Source: Thermoguttaceae bacterium
GTDB lineage: Bacteria > Planctomycetota > Planctomycetia > Pirellulales > Thermoguttaceae
Reading direction: 5' to 3'
Assembly: GCA_017434455.1 (NCBI GenBank)
Contig: JAFRFG010000018.1
Location: forward strand, 56,885-120,884
DNA: 64,000 nt
In this document: positions 1 to 7,918 of the stretch, piece after piece
How the letters are laid out: every line of letters begins with the position of its first letter
Position numbering within the stretch: the first letter of the stretch is position 1
Notes under the pieces: generated by a model
The model's database searches: none
Told to the model about the DNA's origin: nothing
What the model saw: the letters and a program-made list of their open reading frames with translations, nothing else
Translations under genes and position numbers: made by a program

Positions 1-401
1 CGGAAGGTGCTGTCGGGCCGCTCCCCGAGGGAGAGGGTCACGATCAAAGAGAACTTTTGCTTGATCGCCGCGATGATCTCGGCGATCGTCTCGTCCGAAA
101 TCCCCGCGTCCTCGCCGGCCTGAAGGACGACCGTCCCGTAGCCGAAGCGCTTGGCAAGGGAAGCCGCCTCGAGGATCTCGTCGATCGTCATTCGATAGCG
201 GGCGATACCGCGGCGCCCGGCGCGCACCCCGCAGTAAAGGCAGTTGCGCCGACAGTGGTTCGACAGCTCGATCAGACCGCGCAGATAGACGACCTCGCCG
301 ACACGCTCCCGGCGCAGCGCGTCGGCCCGCCGGCGAAGACGCGCGAGGCGGTCGCCGGACGGTTCGGTTAAGTGGGTGAGGATTTCGTCGTAAGAGAGCA
401 T
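1..401 (-). CDS. hydE: [FeFe]-hydrogenase maturase HydE, N-terminal part
   Basis: Radical SAM enzyme that, with HydF and HydG, builds the H-cluster of [FeFe]-hydrogenases in the cytoplasm. The first 133 codons are present; the gene runs off the left edge. The cluster motif CRRNCLYC (CxxxCxxC) lies near residues 50-57, preceded by a GLIELSN stretch and followed by RYRMT, TVVLQAGED and TLSLGE, an order and spacing typical of HydE rather than BioB. The ATG at 401 is preceded by GGAGG at 413-417. The gene lies 126 nt downstream of tRNA-Ser, beyond a terminator, with only about 45 nt for its own promoter. It implies hydrogen metabolism in an anaerobe. PylB-like relatives are a less likely alternative. 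Confidence 0.9.
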   Translation of the reverse strand, partial: MLSYDEILTHLTEPSGDRLARLRRRADALRRERVGEVVYLRGLIELSNHCRRNCLYCGVRAGRRGIARYRMTIDEILEAASLAKRFGYGTVVLQAGEDAGISDETIAEIIAAIKQKFSLIVTLSLGERPDSTF

Positions 402-446
402 AGCGCTTGTCGCCTCCGAGTGAGGTGAAACACCAAGTACCGACTC

Positions 447-487
447 AAAAAAAAGCCACAGCAACCTTGACGGGTACGCTGCGGCTT
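447..487 (-). terminator. Intrinsic terminator after tRNA-Ser
   Basis: Reading the minus strand, AGCCGCAGC pairs with GCTGTGGCT around a loop of about 15 nt and runs into eight T. It ends the tRNA-Ser transcript. Because hydE starts 45 nt beyond it, it could also attenuate hydE. Confidence 0.8.
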
Positions 488-526
488 TGCTCGAGTTTTG
501 TGACTTACGAAAGTAACTCACGTAAG

Positions 527-609
527 CGGAGGACAAGGGACTCGGACCCTCAACCGGCAAGCCGGCGCCTGATTTCGAGTCAGGTTGCTAACCAATTCGC
601 GTATCCTCC
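527..609 (-). tRNA. tRNA-Ser(CGA)
   Basis: The acceptor stem GGAGGAT (603-609) pairs with GTCCTCC (528-534), with discriminator G at 527. The anticodon stem CCTGA/TCAGG encloses CTCGAAA, giving anticodon CGA at 575-577, which reads UCG serine codons. A long variable arm with a CCGGC/GCCGG stem confirms the serine class. CCA is not encoded. It has its own promoter and terminator. Confidence 0.95.
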
Positions 610-624
610 CTAAGGGTACGGCCC

Positions 625-652
625 ATTATATCTAAAGCGGACGTTTTTGCAA
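625..652 (-). promoter_or_regulatory. Sigma-70-type promoter of tRNA-Ser
   Basis: On the minus strand TTGCAA (647-652), a 16-nt spacer and a perfect TATAAT (625-630) end 15 nt before the tRNA 5' end. The promoter overlaps the 3' end of the upstream protein gene. Confidence 0.75.
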
Positions 653-1921
653 ACCCCCCGGAGGGCCGTCGGGGTGGTATTTTTGATTGAATGGGGCCGG
701 GTCGAACTCGTCGCGCAGCTCGGCGGCCGGAAGGTATCCCGCCCGGCGCGCCGCCTCGGCGTCGTCGTTCGGGTCGATCGGCCGATTGGCGCGGGTTTCC
801 GCCAGCTCGATATTGGCGGAAAGCCCGCCGGGGTCGCGGGCGCCGGAGGTCTGGATATAGGTCGTCGGTACCCCTTCGCCGCCGCCCCCCCGCAAGGCGG
901 CCCGCTTGGGACGGTTCGGGTCGGGGGTGTAGTCGCGCATTTTGCCCGAGAGCGACTGGAGCCAGTCGGTGAAGGTCTGGTAGTCGCGTAGCGACTGCTC
1001 GTCCTCGCCGAACGGCCAGACCCGCTCCCCGCCGATGCCGACGATTTCGGGATGATGGAGGATCGGGCTGCTCTGCGGATTGCGGCACGAGACGAAATCG
1101 AGGACCGACTCGAGATTGCGCAGCCGCACCAAGTGAAAATCACGCGCGCCGCGGGGGTCTTCCAGCGTGAACGCCGAGTCGCATCCGTCGGCGTGGCAGT
1201 CGCTCGCCGCGCAGCGGGCCAGCAGCACCGGCTCGACTTTGCGGGTGTAGCGCTCTTCCACGGCGAAGGGGATCTTTTTGGCGAACGCCGAAAGCCGCGC
1301 CTTCTCGGCGTCCTGTTTGGGGAGCAGGCCGGTGGAGGCCAGCGGGGTGTCGGACGAACCGCTTTCGGCCGCCACGGCGGTGCGAAGGGCCGCTTCGTTT
1401 TTGATCCGCTCGACGTACTCCATCTTCCCGATATGCTCCAGCAGCGCGCTTTTGCGCACCGGGTCGGTCGTCGCGTCGGCCGCCGCCTTGAGGTACGAGA
1501 TCGCCTCGGCGGAGAGCTGGTTTCGACCGGCCCAGTCGGCCAGGCGCAGGAGGGAGCCGATATCGCCGGCCGGCAGCTGGCGCAGCTGGTACTCGAACAG
1601 CTCCTCGCGCGAGAAGCCGACAAACAGGACGTCGAGCTTTGAAATGGTCAGTCCCCCGCTGTCGTTGGGGGAACGCAGAAAGACGGTCTCCCCCCGGTCT
1701 TCGGGTATTCCCTCTTGGATCAATCCGGTCCGGGTCAGGAAGAAGCGAATCTCGCTTTTGTCCGCCGGCGCGGCGGGGCCGCTTTGCGATACAGCGCGCG
1801 GCGAAAGGGGGAAGAGCCAAAGCGCGGCGAAGAGGATCGCCCAAAGAGAGCAAAAACCCCTCGCCCCGGCTTTTCGGCCGGTCGCTCGGCGGGCTTCACT
1901 GCTTCGGACGGTCAGGGACAT
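632..1921 (-). CDS. Secreted planctomycete protein with a C-x4-CH motif
   Basis: A 429-residue protein with an N-terminal hydrophobic segment (about residues 25-45) that looks like a signal peptide or anchor, so it is probably periplasmic. Around residues 236-247 it has RCAASDCH followed by another Cys, in the setting 'VEPVLLARC..SDCH', which resembles the cytochrome-like heads of planctomycete secreted proteins. The spacing C-x4-CH is not the canonical CxxCH, so heme binding is not proven. The middle is helical, the C-terminus is rich in Pro, Asp and Arg, and no enzyme domain was recognised. It starts 13 nt after the stop of ndk and is probably cotranscribed with it. Confidence 0.75.
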   Translation of the reverse strand: MSLTVRSSEARRATGRKAGARGFCSLWAILFAALWLFPLSPRAVSQSGPAAPADKSEIRFFLTRTGLIQEGIPEDRGETVFLRSPNDSGGLTISKLDVLFVGFSREELFEYQLRQLPAGDIGSLLRLADWAGRNQLSAEAISYLKAAADATTDPVRKSALLEHIGKMEYVERIKNEAALRTAVAAESGSSDTPLASTGLLPKQDAEKARLSAFAKKIPFAVEERYTRKVEPVLLARCAASDCHADGCDSAFTLEDPRGARDFHLVRLRNLESVLDFVSCRNPQSSPILHHPEIVGIGGERVWPFGEDEQSLRDYQTFTDWLQSLSGKMRDYTPDPNRPKRAALRGGGGEGVPTTYIQTSGARDPGGLSANIELAETRANRPIDPNDDAEAARRAGYLPAAELRDEFDPAPFNQKYHPDGPPGGLQKRPL

Positions 1922-1934
1922 AGCGCTTAGGGGG

Positions 1935-2384
1935 TTAAATCAAGAGCTCTTCGGGCTTGAAGAAGAGCGGGATCTCCCTTTGGGCCGATTCGGTCGAATC
2001 GGAGGCGTGGACTAAATTGTGGCGGAAATCGAGCGCCAGATCGCCGCGGATGGTACCGGCCGGCGCGCGGCTTGCGTCGGTCGGGCCGACCAGCTGACGA
2101 ACCTGGGCGACCGCCTTCGGGCCGCAGAGGATCATCGCGATGGAGGGGCCGCCGGTCATGTACGAGACGATTGCCTCAAAGTACGGTTTGTCGGCATGCT
2201 CGCGGTAGTGGCGCTGGCACAGGGGACGGTCGAAAACAATCCCCTTGATGGCGGCGATGGTCAGTCCCTTGCGCTCAAAGCGATGGAGAATCTCTCCGGC
2301 CAGAGCACGGGCCACGGCGTCGGGCTTGAGCAGCACCAAGGTCCGCTCGACTTGGCCGAGAACGCTTTCGTCATAGTCCGCCAT
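1935..2384 (-). CDS. ndk: Nucleoside diphosphate kinase
   Basis: Transfers the gamma phosphate of ATP to nucleoside diphosphates through a phospho-histidine, balancing the cytoplasmic NTP pools. The protein opens with the family signature TLVLLKPDAV and has the active site NLVHASDS with catalytic His. GGPSIAMIL, GPTD and the FRHNLVH block are all in place. The ATG at 2384 is chosen because AGGAG (2396-2400) lies upstream and the resulting 149 residues match the usual length near 140-150. An in-frame ATG at 2426 would add 14 residues with no similarity. The gene sits between the DUF1207 gene and the secreted CH-motif gene on the same strand. Confidence 0.95.
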   Translation of the reverse strand: MADYDESVLGQVERTLVLLKPDAVARALAGEILHRFERKGLTIAAIKGIVFDRPLCQRHYREHADKPYFEAIVSYMTGGPSIAMILCGPKAVAQVRQLVGPTDASRAPAGTIRGDLALDFRHNLVHASDSTESAQREIPLFFKPEELLI

Positions 2385-2459
2385 GAGGGCTTCTTCTCCT
2401 AAAGGTTGCTCAGGTTGTTTGTTCAAGCTGTCTGTTTGGGGCGGCCGGCTCGGGAAACG

Positions 2460-3707
2460 TCAGAAATCGTACCAGAAGCCCAGACCGAACTTGCGCTGGT
2501 GCATATACTGGAACTGGAACTGATCGTCGCAGCCCTCGTAGAATTCGCCCCCCAGGCGGAAGCGGCCGTTGACCCGATTGCGCCACTGCCAGCCGAACTG
2601 GACGTTGAGGTAGCCGCCGAAATCTCTCTCTTGGAAGAGATGGCCGTGGATGGCGGCGAACGGCGTTCCCCGCTTTTTGTTCAGCTCGCTGAAAACCGGG
2701 CTGTACTCGGCCCCAAACTGGAACTCCCACGGCCGGGTGGTCTCGCCGAAATGAAAGGCCCATCCCGCCTCGCCGTAGAGACGCACGTCCTCGATCGGGC
2801 GGTAGGCGACGCCTAAGATGATCTCGTCACGGACATAGTGCATCTTGGGACGGAAACGGTCGATGAGATACTGGTCACCGATGTGGGAGCTGACATGGTA
2901 GTAACCGGTCTTGAACTGCCACTTCCCCTGGCCGTAGGTGATGGGGAGCCCGGCGCGGTAGTCGGTGGAGGCCAGCTGGCGGTCCCGTTCGATGTCGAGG
3001 CGCAGCAGCGCCGCCCCCTCCATATCGATCTGGAATCCCTCCGGGTGAATCGGGTCGGTCGTCCCGTAGCGCAAAAGGGGAACACGCCCGCCTAAGGCGA
3101 TATCCCAGATCCAGCCGTAGCCGTCGTCGTAGTTGAAGAGCGACTGCATTCGGGGCTCTTTGCGCCCGGCCAGGTATGAGGGATAGAGGACTCCCTCGGG
3201 GAGGAGCTGCAGCTCGTACGCCCCCGAGGAGTAGGAACCGCCGCCGCCGTGGTAGCTGTTCTCGAATTCCCCCCACTGGTCGACGGTGGTGTACTCCCCC
3301 GTGTACCCCCCGCCGGAGAGGATCGGGGCGGTATCGGCAATGGCCGGATCTTCCCCGTCGGGCGAGACGTAGTAGACCGGCATATCGCCGCTGTCGGCGA
3401 ATTGGCCGCGGAGGATCATATCACTTAACCGCGGCGCGCGTTTGGGTTTCTTCTGCGCGGGGGGAAAACTTATCAGATCGCTGCCGCCGTCGGCTGCTTG
3501 AAAGTCGAAGGCCGTCCAGCCGCCGGAATACGGAGTCCATCCCTCGGAGGGCGACAGATTTAAGGCGTCCGACGTCTGCGCCGCCGCCGCGGCCGCCGCC
3601 AAGAGCAGCGCCGGGAGCAAAGCGCGGCCGGGCAGCCGTGCGAGGAAGCACCGCGGCGCCGATCGAAAGCGCGAAAATACTTGTACCATCACTCCACCAT
3701 AGAACAC
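2460..3707 (-). CDS. DUF1207 family protein, probable outer-membrane beta-barrel
   Basis: At 415 residues it matches the length of the DUF1207 family (about 410). A basic N-terminus is followed by a Leu/Ala-rich segment ending in AAAQTS near residue 45, a convincing signal peptide. The body contains LPEGVLYPSYLAGRKEPR, a Gly/Asp-rich YGWIWDIALGG stretch and many alternating aromatic and polar strands, ending in FWYDF. A final aromatic residue is typical of outer-membrane barrels, so an envelope location is likely. The function of the family is unknown. AGGTG lies just upstream of the ATG at 3707; an alternative ATG lies at 3689. It follows the thioesterase gene after about 90 nt. Confidence 0.85.
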   Translation of the reverse strand: MFYGGVMVQVFSRFRSAPRCFLARLPGRALLPALLLAAAAAAAQTSDALNLSPSEGWTPYSGGWTAFDFQAADGGSDLISFPPAQKKPKRAPRLSDMILRGQFADSGDMPVYYVSPDGEDPAIADTAPILSGGGYTGEYTTVDQWGEFENSYHGGGGSYSSGAYELQLLPEGVLYPSYLAGRKEPRMQSLFNYDDGYGWIWDIALGGRVPLLRYGTTDPIHPEGFQIDMEGAALLRLDIERDRQLASTDYRAGLPITYGQGKWQFKTGYYHVSSHIGDQYLIDRFRPKMHYVRDEIILGVAYRPIEDVRLYGEAGWAFHFGETTRPWEFQFGAEYSPVFSELNKKRGTPFAAIHGHLFQERDFGGYLNVQFGWQWRNRVNGRFRLGGEFYEGCDDQFQFQYMHQRKFGLGFWYDF

Positions 3708-3799
3708 CTGTCGTTTCTTATAAAAAACGGTGGATGGTACTCTTCTTAAGTCAGTTTGACAAGGGAGAATTTAGCAAGGGAGAGATAAACGGGGGGATT

Positions 3800-4282
3800 T
3801 TATTGTTCCGGTTCTTTGAGGCGGCACTCCTCGATCATCTCGTCGGGGATACGGCGCAGACGCCCCTGGTTATCGACGGCGACGACGACCGTCCGTCCGA
3901 TCGCCAGAAGCTCCTCGTCGCGGAAAAGGAGGTAGCGGTGTTCGATCCGCGTGGGGGTGACCCGCTCGATATCGGTCCAGAGAGTGACGACCTCGTCGTA
4001 CTTGGCCGGCTTTTTGTAGTCGCACTCCGAGTGGATGACGGCGAAGTTCAGCCCGATGTCGCGCAGGTCGTTGTAGGTCATCCCGGTTTGGCGAAGGTAC
4101 TCGACCCGGCCGGACTCGAACCAAGAGAAGTAGTTCCCGTGCCAGACGATTCCCATCAGGTCGGTCTCTTGAAAGCGGACGCGAAACTGCATCGCAACCG
4201 CCCGGGGACTGGGGGTGATTTCAGTGCCGTGGATACGCGCGATCGGGCGTTTGTCGGGGGAAGGAAGGTCGGCGGAGGACAT
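3800..4282 (-). CDS. YbgC-like acyl-CoA thioesterase (hotdog fold)
   Basis: About 160 residues with the 4-hydroxybenzoyl-CoA thioesterase pattern. VRFQETDLMGIVWHGNY contains the catalytic Asp (ETD) and the His/Asn of the helix start, followed by FESGRVEYLRQTG. The family hydrolyses short or aromatic acyl-CoAs in the cytoplasm, and YbgC members are often linked to envelope lipid metabolism. The ATG at 4282 is preferred; the frame stays open upstream to 4441, but that stretch overlaps the divergent promoter region and has no family similarity. The gene is divergent from the OleD-like reductase. Confidence 0.85.
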   Translation of the reverse strand: MSSADLPSPDKRPIARIHGTEITPSPRAVAMQFRVRFQETDLMGIVWHGNYFSWFESGRVEYLRQTGMTYNDLRDIGLNFAVIHSECDYKKPAKYDEVVTLWTDIERVTPTRIEHRYLLFRDEELLAIGRTVVVAVDNQGRLRRIPDEMIEECRLKEPEQ

Positions 4283-4291
4283 CGGCTGAAC

Positions 4292-4320
4292 TTGTCTTTT
4301 ATCTGTCGTGTTGCTATACT
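4292..4320 (+). promoter_or_regulatory. Sigma-70-type promoter of the reductase gene
   Basis: TTGTCT (4292-4297), 17-nt spacer, TATACT (4315-4320). Transcription would start near 4327, leaving a leader of about 140 nt before the ATG at 4466. Confidence 0.65.
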
Positions 4321-4465
4321 TAGCGGGGTATTTTTCCCGGTGGCGGAGGTTTTTTCTCCCGCCGGTAGAATATACCACCGACGGCCGAATGGGTACAAGA
4401 GGTTTGGCCGCGCCGGGCATAGGAAACATTCTGAAAAACATAGTCTGGGCAATCGAGCGCGTTGT

Positions 4466-5482
4466 ATGCGTTATCTGGTGACCGGCGCGACCGGGTTCTT
4501 AGGGCAGCACATCGTCGAGCGGCTGGTGGCCGGCGGCCACACCGTCCGGGGATTCTGCCGCCGTGAGCTCCCCGAGCTCAAAAAGCTGGGGGTCGAGCTT
4601 GTCCTGGGCGACCTTCGCAGCGCCGAGGACTGCCGGCGGGCCTGCCGGGGGGTCGACGCGGTCTTTCACACCGCCGCCCAAACCGGTATCAGTCTTCGGA
4701 AGCGCCCCTTCTACGAGGTAAACGTCGACGGGACGCGCCATATCCTCGACGCGGCGATTGCCTCCGGCGTCACGCGGCTGGTCTACACCGGAAGCCCGAG
4801 CGTGGCCGACGCCGGCCAGCCGCTGGAGGGGGTCACCGAGTCGGCCGGCTATCCCGAGACCTACCTGGCCGACTATCCCAAGACCAAGGCGATCGCCGAG
4901 AAGATGGTTCTCGATGCCAACGGGACGGCGCTGAGCGGAGGCAAAACGCTTTTGACCTGCTCGCTTCGTCCGCGTCTGATCTGGGGACCGCGCGACCGAA
5001 ACCTCATTCCGCGGATCATCGAGCGTGCCCGCGCGGGGCGCCTTCGCCGCGTGGGGGATGGGACCAACCGGCTCGATACCATCTACGTCGAAAACGCCGC
5101 CGACGCCCACCTTCTGGCGATGGAGGCCCTTGCCGACGGCCCCCCGGTGGCGGGCAGCGCCTATTTCCTCTCGCAGGGGGATCCGGTCAACTGCTGGGAG
5201 TTTATCGACCGGGTCCTGGCGATGGTCGGCCTGGGGCCGGTGCGCAAGTCGATCTCGTTTAAGAACGCCTGGCGTTTGGGGCTGCTGTGCGAATGGGGCT
5301 ATCGCCTTTTGCGTATTCAAAGAGAACCTCCGATGACCCGATTTTTGGCGACGCAGCTGGCGTTCTCGTACTGGTTCAAGACCGATCGGGCCCGGCGCGA
5401 CTTCGGTTTTGTCCCCGCCGTTTCCAACGAGGAGGGGCTGCGGCGGCTGCAAACCTATCTGCGGTCGGTATACAAGTGTTAA
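4466..5482 (+). CDS. NAD(P)-dependent 3-beta-HSD / OleD-like reductase
   Basis: A 338-residue extended short-chain dehydrogenase. The Rossmann motif TGATGFLG lies at residues 6-13. The block VYTGSPSV ... YPETYLADYPKTKA contains the YxxxK catalytic pair, followed by LRPRLIWGPRD, RRVGDGTNRLDTIYVENAADAH and a C-terminal substrate domain. This order is closest to the sterol-dehydrogenase / OleD branch, which reduces 2-alkyl-3-oxoalkanoates in long-chain olefin synthesis. OleA, B and C are not in the window, so the substrate is open; a sugar-nucleotide epimerase is less likely. The frame is open far upstream, but ATG 4466 begins directly at the Rossmann strand. The next gene follows after 49 nt. 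Confidence 0.85.
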   Translation: MRYLVTGATGFLGQHIVERLVAGGHTVRGFCRRELPELKKLGVELVLGDLRSAEDCRRACRGVDAVFHTAAQTGISLRKRPFYEVNVDGTRHILDAAIASGVTRLVYTGSPSVADAGQPLEGVTESAGYPETYLADYPKTKAIAEKMVLDANGTALSGGKTLLTCSLRPRLIWGPRDRNLIPRIIERARAGRLRRVGDGTNRLDTIYVENAADAHLLAMEALADGPPVAGSAYFLSQGDPVNCWEFIDRVLAMVGLGPVRKSISFKNAWRLGLLCEWGYRLLRIQREPPMTRFLATQLAFSYWFKTDRARRDFGFVPAVSNEEGLRRLQTYLRSVYKC

Positions 5483-5531
5483 GCGCGATAGAACGAGTTA
5501 ATGGTCTTTTAGATGAAAGGTCTGTGATAAA

Positions 5532-6863
5532 GTGCCGACAATGATTCAAAAGTTCTTAAGCAAGGTCGAGAAGCGTCAAGCCAAGGTGGGGGTCATCGGG
5601 CTCGGTTACGTCGGGCTGCCGCTGATACGCGCCTTCGCCGACGCCGGTTTCGCGACGATCGGCTACGACGTCGATCAGCGCAAGATCGACTCCCTCAAGA
5701 AGGGAAAGAGCTACATCCAGCATATCCCCGACGAGTGGATCGGCCAGTGGCTTGCCTCGGGGCGGTTCACCGCCTCGAGCGACAAAGAGGTATTGGCCGA
5801 GGCCGACGCGATCTTGATCTGCGTGCCGACCCCGCTTTCCGAAAGCCGCGACCCCGATCTTTGCTACGTCGAGGCCTCGACGCAGACCATCGCCGAGATT
5901 CTTCGCCCCGGTCAGCTGGTCGTTCTGGAGAGCACCACCTGGCCCGGCACGACAAGGCAGGTGATGGTTCCGATTCTCGAGACGAGCGGTCTTCGGGCCG
6001 GGCACGACTTTTTCCTCGCCTACAGCCCCGAGCGGGAAGACCCGGGAAACCCCGATTTCACGGCGGCCGGCATCCCGAAACTCGTCGGCGGGCTGGAGCC
6101 CGACAGCGCCCGCGCGGCGGTCGCTCTATACAGCAAGGCGATCGTCCAGGTGATCGAGGTTTCCTCGTGCGAGACGGCCGAGGCGGCCAAGGTGGTGGAG
6201 AACACCTATCGAAGCGTCAATATCGCCATGGTCAACGAGCTGAAGATCATCTTCGATCGAATGGGGATCGACGTTTGGGAGGTGATCGACGCGGCGAAGA
6301 CCAAGCCGTTCGGTTTCCAGGCGTTCTACCCGGGACCGGGGCTGGGGGGGCACTGCATTCCGATCGACCCGTTCTACCTCAGCTGGGTGGCCCGCCGCTG
6401 CGGTCTGACCACCCGATTCATCGAGCTGTCGGGGGAAATCAATACCCAGATGCCGCTTTACGTCGTTCGTAAACTGGCCGACGCGCTCAACGACCGGTGC
6501 AAGTCGGTGAAGGGGTCGAAGATCTGTGTCCTGGGGCTCGCCTATAAGAGGGATGTCGACGACGAGCGCGAGAGCCCCTCGTTCGAGCTGATCGACCGGC
6601 TGATGCGCCGCGGCGCGATCGTTACCTACAACGATCCGCATATCCCCGAGATCGGTTCCAAGCGCCAGTGGCCCGAGATGACCGGAATGAAGAGCCAGAA
6701 GCTCACGGCGAAGTTCCTGGCCTCGCAGGACGCCGTTCTGATCGCCACCGACCACACGTCGTACGACTACGACTTCATCGTCCGTCACGCCCCGCTGGTG
6801 GTCGACAGCCGCAACGCGACCAAGAACGTCGCCAAAAACCGGGAGAAGATCGTCAAGGCGTAA
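5532..6863 (+). CDS. UDP-sugar 6-dehydrogenase (WecC/WbpA/TuaD family)
   Basis: Oxidises a UDP-hexose at C6 to the uronic acid with two NAD+, feeding surface polysaccharide synthesis. The NAD-binding motif GLGYVGLP is at about residues 22-29, ESTTWPGTT at about 135-143, the central helix at EAAKVVENTYR, and the catalytic cysteine in GPGLGGHCIPIDP near residue 275. The C-terminal UDP-binding domain begins at VLGLAYKRDVDD. The GHCIPIDPFY form is typical of enzymes acting on UDP-HexNAc, but UDP-glucose cannot be excluded. The start is taken as GTG 5532, 10 nt after AAAGGT; ATG 5541 is the alternative. It is probably cotranscribed with the reductase. Confidence 0.9.
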   Translation: MPTMIQKFLSKVEKRQAKVGVIGLGYVGLPLIRAFADAGFATIGYDVDQRKIDSLKKGKSYIQHIPDEWIGQWLASGRFTASSDKEVLAEADAILICVPTPLSESRDPDLCYVEASTQTIAEILRPGQLVVLESTTWPGTTRQVMVPILETSGLRAGHDFFLAYSPEREDPGNPDFTAAGIPKLVGGLEPDSARAAVALYSKAIVQVIEVSSCETAEAAKVVENTYRSVNIAMVNELKIIFDRMGIDVWEVIDAAKTKPFGFQAFYPGPGLGGHCIPIDPFYLSWVARRCGLTTRFIELSGEINTQMPLYVVRKLADALNDRCKSVKGSKICVLGLAYKRDVDDERESPSFELIDRLMRRGAIVTYNDPHIPEIGSKRQWPEMTGMKSQKLTAKFLASQDAVLIATDHTSYDYDFIVRHAPLVVDSRNATKNVAKNREKIVKA

Positions 6864-6893
6864 ACCGCTTCGCTGAGGGGCGAGTGTTTATCG

Positions 6894-6931
6894 AGGCGCG
6901 GCCGCGCGGAATCACGGCCGCGCCTTTTTTT
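6894..6931 (+). terminator. Intrinsic terminator, overlapping the 3' end of nadD
   Basis: AGGCGCGGCCG pairs perfectly with CGGCCGCGCCT over a 10-nt loop, followed by seven T. It ends the dehydrogenase transcript and lies partly inside the last codons of the convergent nadD. Confidence 0.9.
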
Positions 6932-7553
6932 GGTAGAGGCCGTACTTTTCGATCACGGCGATCACTTTATCGGGGGTGCGGTACCGGATGCTTTTCCCCT
7001 GGGCGCGCAGGCGGCGGATTTCGGTCGAGGAGATCTCCAAAAGGGGCATCGGGATGACCTGCCGCCGGACGGCCGCCGGCAGGCGCGCCCCGATATCTTG
7101 CCCGAGCCGGTCAAAGTCGGGAAGCTCATCGCCCGGGCGAAGGGCGGTGACCAGCGAGACCAGACGGCAGATCTCCTGGGGCATATACCAGTTTGGCAGA
7201 TCGTTGATGGTGTCGCTCCCCGCGATGAAGAAGAGCTTCGCGCCGGGGTACCGCCGTTTAAGCAGCCGCAGGGTGTCGACCGTGTAACTGAGGCCGGGAG
7301 CGTCGATCTCCAAACGGCTCACCTCAAGGCGAGGATTATCGGCCGTCGCCCGGCGCAGCATCTCAAAGCGAATCTCCCCCGGGGTGACCTTTTTCTTGAG
7401 TTTGTTGGGGGGGACGCCGGCGGGCATAAAGATCACCCGATCAAGCCGAATCGCCTCGCGGGCGGTTTCGGCCAGGAGAAGGTGCGCCACATGGACGGGG
7501 TCGAAGGTCCCAAAGTACAGGCCGATACGTTCTTTTTCGGGAGAGGTTCTCAT
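6912..7553 (-). CDS. nadD: Nicotinate-nucleotide adenylyltransferase
   Basis: Joins nicotinate mononucleotide to AMP in NAD synthesis. The 213-residue protein has the nucleotidyltransferase motif GTFDPVHVAHL (residues 14-24, with HxxH-type histidines), the FMPAGVPPNK substrate loop, the FIAGSDT block and the C-terminal ISSTEIRR motif (about residue 175), as in the bacterial NadD family. The ATG at 7553 gives about the usual length. It converges on the UDP-sugar dehydrogenase, and its last codons form half of that gene's terminator. Confidence 0.93.
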   Translation of the reverse strand: MRTSPEKERIGLYFGTFDPVHVAHLLLAETAREAIRLDRVIFMPAGVPPNKLKKKVTPGEIRFEMLRRATADNPRLEVSRLEIDAPGLSYTVDTLRLLKRRYPGAKLFFIAGSDTINDLPNWYMPQEICRLVSLVTALRPGDELPDFDRLGQDIGARLPAAVRRQVIPMPLLEISSTEIRRLRAQGKSIRYRTPDKVIAVIEKYGLYQKKARP

Positions 7554-7794
7554 CGCTGCGATCTGTCTTAAACGGGTACCGCCGCGGCGGCAAAGATGAC
7601 TTTCAGCTCGGTAGCTTCCGGCTCTAAGGGAGATTATACCCTATTCCCCGACGCTTTCGCCGGCGAAGCCCCGGGGGGAGGGGCAAGGCAAGTGCGCCAT
7701 TTTGGCAGACACGGCGCGGGGCCGCGGCGCAAGGGGAATTCGCGATACTGGGAAATCTGCGCCGAAAAGGGATTTTTCCCAAGGAAATTTTTCT

Positions 7795-7811
7795 TTGGCA
7801 CGCTCTTTGCT
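7795..7811 (+). promoter_or_regulatory. Sigma-54 (-24/-12) promoter upstream of dnaK
   Basis: TTGGCACG, four bases and TTGCT give GG at 7797-7798 and GC at 7809-7810 with exactly 10 nt between them, a full match to the RpoN consensus TGGCACG-N4-TTGCT. Transcription would start near 7822, leaving a leader of about 97 nt. The 365-nt gap to nadD has no CIRCE element, no clear sigma-70 promoter closer to the gene, and no obvious palindrome for an enhancer-binding protein. Confidence 0.8.
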
Positions 7812-7918
7812 CAAAGAGAGAGCGAACGAGCCCTATGGGCCCGTAGGTTCCAAGAAGAAGAGAAAATAAAAAACCGGACCTTTTAAGGCCGGGTGTATAC
7901 GAAAAGGAGACTGTTACT

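Noticed and set aside
7554..7918. CIRCE (HrcA) element upstream of dnaK
   Set aside because: No TTAGCACTC-N9-GAGTGCTAA-like inverted repeat is present.
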